DNA of 64,000 nt from Crocodylus rhombifer (taxonomy: Eukaryota > Chordata > Crocodylia > Crocodylidae). Shown piece by piece: positions 54,460 to 64,000 of this stretch. The DNA lies in NCBI GenBank assembly GCA_038503035.1, contig JAVSML010024360.1, positions 568,806 to 632,805 of the forward strand, read 5' to 3'. Within the stretch, counting starts at the first letter, position 1, and the number at the start of each line of letters is the position of its first letter. The position numbers were made by a program, and so were the translations under genes. The notes under the pieces are model-generated. The model was not told where the DNA came from. It did not search any database and worked only from the letters and a program-made list of their open reading frames with translations.

Positions 54460-55790
54460 AAAGTAGTGAATGAGAGAACTTAAAACAATTTGAGATCCAA
54501 ACTGAGGAAGAATTTGGAAACTCAAAACAAGCGGAGCAACATAAACATGTGGAAAGACACAGGCCTTTGTAAGTGATGTTTCTGTACAGCCACTGTTTAG
54601 GTAAAAGGACAGCTTTGTGGAAGAGTTAAACCTTACACCTGCCCTACTGTTGTTGAGCAATATAGCAGAGGATTGGTGAGCATCCAGACAAGGGTTTGTG
54701 AGGTACCCAGAAGCCATAGGGGCAGAAAAGAAAAATGATGGAAGTCAAATCCTCAATGTTTTTGCATATATTGGGGGGGGGGGGTGGAGGAGAGAAGTGA
54801 GCTGTAGCTCTTTATAGCACCCAAATAAACAGTTAAGTATAATATTCTCCACATTATAGGAGTACTATGTGCCAAAAAGAATAAGAACCTTGAACAACAC
54901 CAATTTTATTTATTTATTTGTAATGTGCAAACAAACAACAGGAAAAAATCTAGATCACTATGTTACTGAGCTAAAGAGACTGAGTGAGAACTGTGCCTTT
55001 GGGAACCAGTCAGAATCTCTGATTTGAGACAGTATTATTTGTGATTTGCAGATCCTGCATTACAAGAAGGGCTTTTGGGTGAAGGAGACTTTTTCCCTAG
55101 AAAAGAATATCTAGATTTCTAGGGCAGCCGAAACTGTTCCTTTCTTTTTCATGTCCTTGTGACAAAGCATTTTGTGGAATTTAACCTCTGAGCTGTCCAA
55201 CTATGTGCCCCAGCCCCAGCCCCAGCCAAAACTGTGAAGGCCAGGCTACAGAGCTGAATGCACCAAAAGGTGTCATCCATTAAGCATGAAATAATATAAC
55301 CAAAATAAAAGGCACCCTACAGGGTAACATTTCCTGTTGGTAGAAAGCTACCTTGCAACAAAGAATTTTCTGTTGTCAAGGAGAATGCAAAGGGGGAGAG
55401 CACACTGAGAGGCATGAAGTGGGCATGGAAATGTCCAGTATAAACTCCTGTTCATCCTGGTACTTAGGGGGATGATACCAGATTTGGATCTGCCATCTTG
55501 TGAGAAACAGAAACTAGTTAAATGTGAGCTTGCAGCTCAGGAATAAAGAAAATTCATTTGTCCTGATGATCCTGTTTTCCAAATTTGGGCCCTGATAGTC
55601 AGTCTTCTTAGGAAGAAACTAGTTCCACAACACAAGCAGCAACTATGTCCAAAGAGAAAGAAAAGTTCTTATGAGTAAATGCAAATATCATTATCTAGAA
55701 AGAGGATATTGGCTTCAGTGGTCTGTAGCTAATGAAATTTGTGCTATGTCCAGAAGCACAGCTGCCAAAACTGCAAATGAAGGGAGTACA
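54460..55790. other. No gene recognised
   Basis: AT-rich spacer with a G run at 54773-54785. The 101-codon minus-strand frame at 54412-54717 has no motif. Confidence 0.4.
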
Positions 55791-55794
55791 AGCT

Positions 55795-55842
<48 letters not shown>

Positions 55843-55852
55843 NNNNNNNNNN

Positions 55853-55899
<47 letters not shown>

Positions 55900-55900
55900 C
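55795..55900. repeat. (TAG)n microsatellite interrupted by a 10-N assembly gap
   Basis: About 48 bases of GTA/TAG repeat precede, and about 48 follow, ten Ns (55843-55852). True length is unknown because the gap sits inside the array. Poly-Ser, poly-Val, poly-Leu and poly-Thr frames across it are meaningless. Confidence 0.95.
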
Positions 55901-55901
55901 T

Positions 55902-56279
55902 TCCCATGTGGGAATGATAATTATAATGATCATTCTTATGTGACTTCACCTGTCCTACAACTGGAAGAAAAGTTAGCGCTCACATCTTTTACCGTGATCT
56001 TTTGCCAAGACTGAAAAGTCAAAAAAGAACCAAACCATCATCAGAAGTTACCAGTTCCATATATAGACTCTTCTGAATCAAATGTTTCTATAGTAGCATC
56101 AAAAATAGAAGAAGAACCATGTCATCAGTCAGCAAACTCCGCAGGCATCTGAGTGTCTGCTGCTTTGCTGATCTGAAAGGAAAGTGAAACCTCCTGAAAG
56201 ACTCATAGAGATTTGCTAAAGGAACTGCAGAGCAGGGGGAATAGGAAAGTGAATGGTAAAGACTCACTTCAGAGTGATG
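55902..56279. other. Nothing recognised
   Basis: Spacer without repeat ends or coding signal. Confidence 0.4.
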
Positions 56280-56287
56280 TACTAGTT

Positions 56288-56674
56288 CAGGGGTTTTCAA
56301 CCTTTTTTAATAAGTATACCCACAGTGGCTGGATGTAGAGCTGGTGGGGGGGAAGGGGTAGCACGCAGCCAGATGCAGAGTGGGGGAAGGCGGGTGGCAG
56401 CTGCAGGCAGAGCAGCAACAGCAGGGGGTGGTTGGTGGTGCTGGCGACCACCATGTGTGAGCTTCTCTCCCGCCAGCACCCGGCTGGCCTAGTGGCACCT
56501 GTGTGGCCCACAGGGGGGTACCGCTGCCCTCACCACTCCACCCCCCTGACCGTGCTCCTGGGAGGCAGTGACGCAGGGTAGTGTCAGAGTGCCATCCTCC
56601 CCCACCTGTACATACTCCCTAGGGCCTTCCCAAGTACTCCCAGGGGTACTTGTACCCCTGCTTGACAACCCCTG
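56288..56674. mobile_element. Short hAT MITE with 8-bp target duplication
   Basis: The ends CAGGGGTTTTCAACCTTTTT and (reverse complement) CAGGGGTTGTCAAGCAGGGG are clear inverted repeats. Flanks TACTAGTT (56280-56287) and TGCTAGTT (56675-56682) match at seven of eight. The GC-rich interior (GGCAGC, CACCAC, CCCCC blocks) has no coding capacity. Confidence 0.8.
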
Positions 56675-56779
56675 TGCTAGTTATCCTACTCTGTAGATGA
56701 GTATGCATAGATTTTTATGTAAATTTATTTTTATAGTCATTGTTAAGAGGGAAGATGTAGCGATAAAAGTGATAATTTA

Positions 56780-57829
56780 GGCAAGGTGCAGATGTTCATG
56801 GAGGTTAGATAGCATTAAAAATGGCCTGATCTAATTTAGTTTTGCCCAGGTGTGGGCCTTATACTCAGATCAGCTTAATTAGGGATCTAAGTGAGAACTG
56901 CACAAAAGTTCAGGAATTTTAGATTAGTCTTAAAATGGCTAATCCAATCTAAGTTTAACTGTAGTGTGAGGTAGTCTAATTCAGACTGGGTCACCCAAGA
57001 CTGATCCAACTGGAATTTTGTACAGTTCCCAGGGCAGCCCTGGGGCTGGGAAAGTCCAGCTGCTGGTCCCAGCCCCAGGCTGCACTTTTCCTACCTGTCT
57101 CCGGTACCAGGCAGTTTTAGTGCCCCTCCCCAAGATGGACAACCTCCTCCCCATGAACCAGCTAGATTCTCCCCAAACATGTCAACACCACCCCCATTCC
57201 AGAAGCTGCCAATCAAAATACTCTGGAGTAGGGAGAGGGGCAGATAGGATTGTGGGTGTAGGTTTGCTGGAGGGCAGTGTTCATCTGGAGGTGGGAGACC
57301 TTGCTTGCCCTTCCAACCTCCTTGTGGACTCTGCTTGCTCCCCCCTGTTGCCCCCACAGACCCCACTTGCCCCCAATCCTTCCACTGATCCCTCCCTCAG
57401 ATCCCACTTGCCCCCCAATCCTCCTGACTACCCTCTGCAGACCCCACTCGTTGCCCCAATCTTCCTGACCCCTCCAGACTCCACTTGCTCCCCCAATCCC
57501 CCCGCAGACTCTATTTCTCCCTGATCCCTCAAGTTCCCCTGAAGAACCCTGCTTGCTGCTCCAATTCCGTCCCCTCATGGATGCTTCTAGCGCCACCAAT
57601 CCCTCTCACCCCCTGCAGACACTGCTTGCCCCTCAATCCTCCTGGTTCCCTGCCACAGATTCCACTTGTTCCTCCATCTCCCTGTAAACTCCGCTTGCGC
57701 CACTGATTTCCCCCTTCCTCCCAGCCACCACTCCAACTAGCTCCTTCATCCTGACTTACCTTGGATGAGGTGACCATTTTTAACTCAATCTAACCTCCTC
57801 CTTAGTTCCCTGAATGTCTGTACATACCC
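56780..57829. mobile_element. Harbinger-like element with TTA duplication and internal minisatellite
   Basis: The ends GGCAAGGTGCAGATGTTCAT and (reverse complement) GGGTATGTACAGACATTCAG extend into a longer inverted repeat: GAGGTTAGAT..TTAAAAATGG on both sides. The flanks are TTA at 56777-56779 and 57830-57832, the preferred PIF/Harbinger target. The insertion interrupts a repeat whose unbroken paralogue is at 54254, which independently confirms both boundaries. The interior right half (about 57310-57700) is a minisatellite of ~40-bp units resembling CAGACCCCACTTGCCCCCAA followed by a CCTCCTGA-rich part. No transposase. The 168-codon plus-strand frame reflects the minisatellite. Confidence 0.8.
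57310..57700 (+). repeat. Minisatellite, ~40-bp unit, inside the Harbinger-like element
   Basis: Successive starts CAGACCCCACTTG, CAGATCCCACTTG, CAGACCCCACTCG, CAGACTCCACTTG, CAGACTCTATTTC, CAGACACTGCTTG and CAGATTCCACTTG appear at roughly 35-60 bp intervals, each followed by C-rich CCAATCC/TCC sequence. Units are diverged and uneven in length. Confidence 0.7.
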
Positions 57830-58014
57830 TTAGGTATGCTCCCCAATTTAGAACAGTTAAGAGCTGTGCGCAGGTCTTTTAGGTAGCAGCTAGTTATGGG
57901 GAGAGAAAGAGAGAGAAAGGATCTGCAGAAACTTGCTTACTGCTCCACAATAAAAATTGTTTAGTTTTTCTCACTTCTACCTGTCTTTATTGAACATGGA
58001 GATCATCCCACTAG

Positions 58015-58415
58015 TGAAGTCTAGCCTTTGCCCCTTTCATTCCAAGTGCTAGGCCTACTCCTTGGGCCTTGCTCCCTGCCAACATAAAGCATGACAGACA
58101 GGCATAATAAGACTTTATTAAATAATATAAAAATAAAAATGACTTTTAAAAATGCTGCATAATTTTCTTCCTGGAGAGAGTAAAGGGAAAGTGAAGAACC
58201 ACAAGAGATGCTAGTGATATTTTACTGCCCTTGTGGAAAGGGCTTACACATCATGGTTCAGGGTGTGGTGAATACTGCTTAATAAATGCAACAAAACAAA
58301 ACTAGTAAATTGAGAAAACTGCAATCTGCTTCTGCAATTAAACTCCTGTAGGTCAGTTCCAGTGGGAACTTGAGGCAGCAGCCAGTCATACCTCACTCAG
58401 CCTTGTACTGAGCCT
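58015..58415. other. Nothing recognised
   Basis: AT-rich spacer between two elements. Confidence 0.4.
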
Positions 58416-58448
58416 TTAGGGCATGTCCAGACAAGCCCACACATGCCT

Positions 58449-58484
58449 CTTGCCATGTCTCAAAGCAGTTTGAGACATGGCAAG
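58449..58484. repeat. Perfect 16-bp-arm hairpin near the element's left end
   Basis: CTTGCCATGTCTCAAA, loop GCAG, TTTGAGACATGGCAAG. The copy at 23053-23940 has an equivalent hairpin (23875-23909) with different arm sequence that still pairs, apart from one extra C. Confidence 0.8.
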
Positions 58485-60334
58485 ATGCACACCAGAAACA
58501 AACAAACAAAAATCTCTGAGCTGCATATTTCCAGTGCAGACTCAAAATTTAGTACCTGGAAATCCAGGTACCAAAATAAAACAGGGCAGGGGAAAAAGCA
58601 GGGCAGGGCACAGTCCAGGACCATACCCTGAGGCGAACGGAGGCTCGGGTCCTCCACAGACTTGCTCTCGTAGCCATCCAGAGCATCTCTATGGCTGCCT
58701 CTTGTCCTGGTGCTGAAGCATGTTGCCTGCCTGTGCAGGGCAAACAGTGGTGCAGGGTGCAGGTACCTGGACCTGGTCTCCATTCCAGGTAAGTAGGGGA
58801 TTGGGGAGGCTGGAAGGTGGGGGGCAGAGAGAGTGCAGGGGACCATGGTGGGGAAGCATGGGAGGGCTCTGTCCCCCACCTGCCTCCTGCAAGAGCCAAA
58901 GGCACCCCACAAGGGCTACAGCTCCCCTACCTGCAGGGCCTACACCCCACCCCCACAGGGCCTAGAGCCCCCCATGCAGCCCCAGCCCACCCCCCACAGC
59001 TTACCGGCAGCAGCAGAAGCCATTGGGGCTGTCACGGTCTCATGGCACAGCCCCCCTGCATGGCAGGGGGCAGCATGGCTTGGTGCTGGCTGCCTGGCAC
59101 TGCCTCTACCGTATCACATGCATGTGACCTGGCTTGGTGTGGCACCATGCAACGCCATGTGCCTTCGGGCAGCTCCAGGCCACTTGGGCTGGTGACATGG
59201 GGTGGCACTGTGCCATGAGGCTCCGAGTGCTCCAAAGGCCACTGCTGCTGCTGGTAAACTGTGGGCCATGTAGAAGGGCTGGGGCTGGGGCCCCTGTGGG
59301 GGGGATGTAGCTTGGTGCCCTGTGGGGAGCTCTGGGCCCTGCGAAGGGGCTGTAGCCCCTGTGGGAAGACATTGGCCCCTGGAGGGGTCTCTGGGTCCTG
59401 GGTGGGGGAGACTGTATCCCCTGTGGGGGGGATGTGGCCTGGGATGGGGCTACAGCTGTGCAGGGGGGCTGCTTCTGGTACCCACTCCTTCTGAGCAGTC
59501 CCCCTTATATGCCCCCCCACACCCACAGTCCTCCCACAATCCACCCACAAACCCCACACCCCCAAGCCACCCCCACAAACCCCTCACCTATGTTCCTGGC
59601 TCTGTAGGACAGGAGTGATGGTCAGGCTATGGGTTGAAAGTAAGGAGCAGGGGTAGGGCACTGGCATATCAGTGCTGCTCAGTACTGCACATCCTGGTGA
59701 GTGAAGTGGGTGTGGGCAGCTCTGATTTTTCTATGACAAAGTCAAAAGTAAATTCTAAAGTGTATAGATATTTAGAATCTATTTTATTATGATGATAGAG
59801 GCACAGGTAGGCTTCCAAATTGCTTTAAATACATAAATGTATCAGTAAAAAATTGCCCAACTGATCTCTCTCTATATAGTGGCATTTCATTTTACTAGCA
59901 GAAGAACACTATTTTGGATATTTTAATGAGAGAATTTGGGTTTTTTATCAGAGAATTTGCAGTTTTAAAACATGGAACACTAGGTTCTCTGCTAGTGAGA
60001 CAAGTGGCGAGACGTAGGCAGAAGAGCCTGTCCAGGGCCAGCACTGGGACCCAGATGGAGGGCAGACAAGGCAGCTGAGATGTTGGTTATTTGGGGCCAA
60101 GAAGACACACTTGGACAATTCTGAGTGGGCCACTGCAAGGAGCAAATCTTCTGGGTGATAGCTGTCCAGATGGCAGAGCAGGGGTACGCCAACCAGATCT
60201 GGCAAGGGTGCAGCCATGGAACCACAGGTCCAAGGGGGTGGATGCTGTCGCAGGTGGCAGCAGGTCACAGCTAGGCAGCAGCCTGTACTGCCAGACTCCT
60301 GCAGTGGGTAGAGGGGACAGGGGCCACACCATGT

Positions 60335-61440
60335 TAGGGCTGCTTCAGACTATGACCACCAGTCCTCAAAGGCATCCAAGGAGCCTGTGGACCCTGTCCA
60401 GTGGTGCTCCACTCAGAGACGTGGGTGGACCAGTGAGAGGAAAGTGGATCTGCAGTCCCTGAGCACCTTCCCAGCCAGAGCCTCCTTTCTGATAATGTAC
60501 AGGGCCCACTTGGCCAGGGCCAGGACTAGGTTGACCAGGAGGTCCTATGACTTGATGGGGCCATGGATAGAGTGTCCAAAAATAAGAAGGTGGGAGGTGA
60601 AGTTTATCCAGAACCTCAGAAGGAGGTTCCTGATGTGGAGGTAGAGGGGCTGCATCCTGGTGCACTCAAGGGTCATGTGTGCCACGGTCTCCCTTTGCAA
60701 AGGAGACCTGGGTGTCTATGCCACATACATGCCCGTGGTGATGGCTCTATGGAGGAGCCTCCAGTTGCGGTCCCCAGTGGCTCATGGGATGAGGGTGGAG
60801 TACAGACTCAGCCACTGGAGTGCCCCAGCCATGCCCTCACTGAGCAGGTCCTGCCACTTGGTGTCTGCGTGAGACATGACAGCAGCATAATGGTTTGTGT
60901 GGCACACAAACATGTAGAGGTGGTGGCAATGAATGGAGGAAAAGTGGACTGATCTGGTATCCTTCAGCTGGTTTAGGTGGTGGAGCGGGGAGTGCCATGA
61001 GGCTGGGCGAGGTGCTGGCCCCACAACAAATTCCAGTGGGCTGGGGGACATGGGGGGACCACCACCACACAGGACCTAGTCAACAAGGGCAAGGGCATCA
61101 GGAGGTAGGGCAGATTTCACCTCCTGGACCAGACGGCAGGTCACGCATGTTGTGGGTAGACCCATGCACTGGGCCAGTGCAACAGGGTCCACCACTCCTG
61201 CATATCGTAATCAGGAAAGTCTCTGATACTGGTGACACCAGCCAGGATCAACCTCTGTCGCAACCGGGGTACCTCTACTGTCCACACCTTCATTTGGGCA
61301 TTCCAGAGGAGGGGCTCAACAAGCAGGTGGGCACCCTGGGCGAGTATTGCTGAGGACCTGGAGGTGGAGACCAGTCTGCAGGCCCGGAGGAGGTCCTGGT
61401 AGAACTCCAGTGGCCCCACAGGCTAAGGAGCTGCCAGTCA
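60335..61440 (-). pseudogene. Decayed LINE ORF2 C-terminal region (L1/Tx1-like) inside a DNA element
   Basis: The minus strand reads, with frameshifts and several stops: FYQDLLRACRLVSTSRS, LLVEPLLWNAQMKVWTVEV, RQRLILAGVTSIRD, a region like VDPVALAQCMGLPTT, and VQEVKSALPPDALALVD. It continues TKWQDLLSEGMAGALQW, LYSTLIP, NWRLLHRAITTGMYVA, MTLECTRMQPL, LLLRFWINFTSHLLIFGHSI and DLLVNLVLALAKWALYIIRK. This order (LLWN, AGV.S.RDLLDY, W.LLHRA..TG.Y, ECTRMQPL.., IFG, LVNL.LALAKWA) is what I recall for the region after the RT domain in L1/Tx1-type LINEs of reptiles and amphibians. The catalytic RT domain is absent. The clade assignment is from memory and should be treated as tentative; its LINE nature is firmer. 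Confidence 0.65.
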
Positions 61441-61844
61441 TATTGGAGCCCCTGGAAGTGGCAGATGAAGGCAAGTCCCAGGTGGCCCCATGCCGCATGG
61501 CTACTGACACCGTATAGCAGTTGCTGCTGGGCCTATAGACAGAACATCATTCAAAAGCTCCTGAAGACAAGTAGCTCTGAGCTGCTTACGAGGGCAGGTT
61601 TTTGTACTCCTCGGGCCAGCATAGTGCAGGTTTTTATAGTGCTAGCCCCAGTCTCTAGCTCCCCCTGGCTGTAGATCCAGGAGGAGCTGGGGAGGGTTAT
61701 TTTGCCTCGAGGGGCACAACTTGCCTCACACCGAAGTGCATGTCCAGGCACGTGTGCTGAGGCAAAAATCCCCAGCTCAAACTTGTGCCGCTCCTACGTG
61801 AGCTGCTGCAAGATCATGTGCCTGCATGTGTGGACATGGCCTTA

Positions 61845-62555
61845 ATTATGGCATAGACATGAGAGAACAAAAATTAAGGATACTTTCCCACACTCGATCA
61901 TGAATATCCATAATGTAATGAATAAGTAGAGAATCTGAAATATGCTGTTTAATCAGTTGTGAAGTTTGAGAAACTTTAAAGAGCTGATTGTTCACAGGCA
62001 ATATGTTAAAATTTAATAGCGAAACAATTGGCATGGCTTACTCAGCCCCATATGAAATTTAAAAATGTACTTTGATAAGTGCAATGAAATTTCCCTGGTT
62101 ATTCTAAAAGTAGAGGAAAACTGCAGTGCTCACTTTTATAGCAAATGTCAAGCATGTTTAAGTTTTCCTGCAAGTCTGTAGATATAGTCACTCTTGTTTG
62201 AGCTCTCATACATTTATTCAGCTTCTCGGAATGGAAAAGTATGCTGGCTATTTCTTGAGAGCAAAGTTTTCAGTGACTCCTGGTTTTGGCTGAGCTGGAT
62301 AGTCAGCAAGAATAGTCCTGGTTTCCTGAATTCTTTCACACTTCAAAAACGCTTTCTGTTACTTTGGGTTTGGCTGTTCAGACTTGTGAAGGTTGGTTGA
62401 TTCATTTTTTATGTAAACTTTGCATATATTCTCAGTCTTAATTCTGATATAAACTTGAAAGACACAAAGCACATTTTAGTCTAATTTGTTATCATTGTAC
62501 ATATCTAGTAGTAATATTAGACTTAGTATTTATGAAGCAGTCTCTCTCCAAAGTT
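61845..62555. other. Nothing recognised
   Basis: AT-rich spacer. A 68-codon frame at 62194-62400 has no motif. Confidence 0.4.
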
Positions 62556-62559
62556 CTTC

Positions 62560-62690
62560 AAATGTTGATGTCACTTTGCAGGGCTCACTTGGTAGTGAGC
62601 TCAGGTGGGGAACAAACCCCTGAGAGATTAAATGTCTTGCCCAAAGCTGCATAGCAAGCCAGCATTCCTGATGTGTAGCCCTGTCTGTAC
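62560..62690 (-). repeat. MIR-like SINE fragment, antisense
   Basis: GAGAGATTAAATGTCTTGCC followed by CAAAGCTGCATAGCAAGCC is the antisense of the MIR/CORE-SINE core (GGTTAAGTGACTTGCCCAAGGTCACACAGC). Flanking parts are degenerate. Confidence 0.5.
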
Positions 62691-64000
62691 CCACAAAACT
62701 GTTAGATATAATAAGTCTGTGAAACTTGCATTATCTCAAACTCTGGTGTCAAGCCAATTGTTAAAGTCATCTTCTGCAACACCAATTACTTTCAGATGGG
62801 TGTATGTTGCCATTTCAATAACAAGCAGTGATTTTTTTTCTGTGCAGATGGAACTGGCTGTACAGGGATGTAAAATGTGTTTTTTTAAATGCGTCTGCCA
62901 TGCAAATTCATTATAATATAGTGTGCTAGAATGTAGTAAAAAAGGCTGATACCTTTTTTAGTTGGCAAAACACACTGATTTCAAGAAATAGCCTGTCTAT
63001 TCTGGCCCAATGCAACTTGCTAAGCATAATGAAAATCTAGTATTATAACCTTAGGAAAGTTTGTTTAACCTAAGATTCTTATTGTGACAATAGTTGTCTT
63101 TAAATCAGAGTTATTTTCCTTTGCCTGATTATTTCAAGATGTATCTTGTCTCTTCAAGGAATCCTTGATCCCTGGAGAGTTCTTCCAAACATCTGGTCTG
63201 GTTTCGCTAGAGGTACTGTATTTACTCAAATAGAAGATGACCCTGATGATGATGATGATGATTTTTCATCTCTGTCAAGGGTAAATCCGTTCCAAATTCA
63301 GTTGGGCAAAATCCAAGAGTCAAGTTCCAAATTCAGCTGTGACTCTACCACCAGGCAAATATCTGGTGGTATCTGGCTTTAGATACTTCCTAGTATGTAC
63401 AAATCCAGGCAGACATCATATGTGCAAGCCCCAGACCCAGTGACCTTTGGGTTCAAATACCGCCCCCCCCCCATCTCCCTTGATTTTAGCCAAAATCAGG
63501 CTTTTTTTAAAAAAAAAAAATATTGTATACATGTCTGAGTGTGTATGTTTGCATATACATATAGTTATATATATGTGCAGCATCAAGCAAAAGCTTTTCT
63601 TCATACACCTTAAACCACATTTAAAGCCTGTGTCCTCCTGCACACCTGTCCACTGTCCTTTTCCTAACCCAGTTGCAGTCCCTTAGTCCTAGCCCTGATA
63701 TGGGGGTTTACATTCTCAGTTCATTCACTGTTGTTGTCACTGTTGCTTCCATTGCTGTCATTGTTGCTGTCTCCAGGTCCAACTGTGTTGTCATCCTCTT
63801 CATTATCCTTGTCCACTCCCCCTCCATGTAGGCTTGTGCCAAGTGTCCCTTTGCCAGGCTGTATCTTCTCCATCCTCTCCCACCGATTTCCAGTAGTAGG
63901 ACTGGAGTTCTCACAGAAACATTTCAGTAGTCTGTTTCCTCAAGTTCCATGTTTCTGGACATCAGGAGGTTCCTGCACTTCCACAGGCTGCTTCTGATGC
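62691..64000. other. No gene; simple repeats and a possible MITE end
   Basis: ACTGTATTTACTCAAATAGA at 63214-63233 resembles a dispersed reptile repeat end of the TACTGTATTTACTCGAAT type. A GAT repeat follows at 63242-63263. G/C and A runs occur at 63465-63475 and 63505-63520. The stretch 63720-63780 is rich in TTGTTGTCACTG-type units. No coding signal. The 78-codon frame at 63146-63382 is explained by the GAT repeat. Confidence 0.4.

Larger units (their letters stand above)
56741..58010 (+). mobile_element. LTR-like repeat split by an inserted Harbinger-like element
   Basis: The outer repeat consists of 56741-56779 (TGTTAAGAGGGAAGATGTAG and following) and 57830-58010. The right part has TGCTCCCCAATTTAGAACAG, GGTAGCAGCTAGTTATGG, CTGCTCCACAATAAAAATTG (AATAAA at 57949-57954) and GATCATCCCA at the end. 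Without the insertion the repeat is about 217 bp with TG...CA ends, AATAAA and TCTTTATTGAAC near the 3' side, compatible with a short LTR. No flanking 5-bp duplication is evident. The alignment to 54254-54450 runs through the insertion point. Confidence 0.55.
58419..61841 (-). mobile_element. 3.4-kb element with Harbinger-like ends carrying LINE sequence
   Basis: The ends GGGCATGTCCAGACAAGC and (reverse complement) GGCCATGTCCACACATGC are flanked by TTA on both sides (58416-58418 and 61842-61844). The left subterminal region has a perfect 16-bp-arm hairpin (58449-58484). The right ~300 bp and parts of the interior match the short copy 23053-23940 in reverse. Between them lie GC-rich CCCCACA/GGGGCT repeats (58890-59600). 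On the minus strand a decayed LINE ORF2 C-terminal region occupies 60335-61440. It has DNA-transposon boundaries but no visible transposase. Confidence 0.65.

Noticed and set aside
55671..55943. Poly-Ser, poly-Val, poly-Leu and poly-Thr frames
   Set aside because: All come from the TAG microsatellite read in different frames, and they cross an assembly gap.
57018..57524. 168-codon proline-rich frame
   Set aside because: It follows the ~40-bp minisatellite units within a DNA element. Repeats in the protein simply mirror the DNA repeat.
57310..57700. CRISPR-like array
   Set aside because: The units are diverged, unevenly spaced and C-rich, and the genome is vertebrate. This is a minisatellite.
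63146..63382. 78-codon frame with a run of aspartates
   Set aside because: The acidic run comes from a GAT microsatellite beside a dispersed-repeat end. No protein family was recognised.

Overview
This window reads as vertebrate nuclear DNA with no recognisable host gene. It is most likely from a sauropsid and probably from a crocodilian. The evidence is several CR1-type LINE fragments, old MIR-like SINE pieces, short-period microsatellites, overall CpG depletion, and many small DNA transposons (MITEs) whose ends resemble GGGCATGTCYACACA. This type of MITE has been described from crocodilian genomes. A run of ten Ns inside a TAG microsatellite is an assembly gap. No open reading frame resembles a conserved cellular protein. 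All protein similarity that I can support comes from retrotransposons or transposons. The window is probably intergenic or lies in a large intron.

Layout. 1-382: end of a Tigger/pogo-like element. 3.2-12.2 kb: hAT-like and Harbinger-like MITEs, including a hAT copy at 4235-4569 with a perfect 8-bp target duplication. 13.2-14.1 kb: a CpG-rich solo LTR (TG...CA, GTATT duplication). 15-16 kb and 21.2-21.9 kb: LTR-like segments with TATA boxes. 22.4-24.9 kb: a hAT MITE and two Harbinger-like elements. 26.2-27.0 kb: a fold-back hAT-like element. 31.1-32.8 kb: a large relative, in opposite orientation, of the 24.1-kb element, with an internal GC-rich array. 32.9-36.4 kb: one CR1 copy split by a second CR1 copy. 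37.9-42.8 kb: a Harbinger-like MITE and two large hAT-like elements with palindromic cores. 44.5-48.5 kb: a Tigger-like MITE, a palindromic MITE, CR1 3' ends and a third large hAT-like element. 48.7-49.2 kb: a minus-strand solo LTR. 53.6-58.0 kb: MITEs, the TAG array, and an LTR-like repeat split by a Harbinger-like element whose empty-site paralogue lies at 54.25 kb. 58.4-61.8 kb: a 3.4-kb element with Harbinger-like ends that carries a decayed LINE ORF2 fragment.

There is no gene network to describe. The interest is in the layered history of insertions. It includes two nested insertions that can be dated relative to their hosts, DNA-transposon ends around retrotransposon sequence, repeated acquisition of GC-rich palindromes or minisatellites inside non-autonomous elements, and a CpG-rich solo LTR that looks recent. 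Element classes were assigned from termini, target duplications and remembered family features. No database search was possible.
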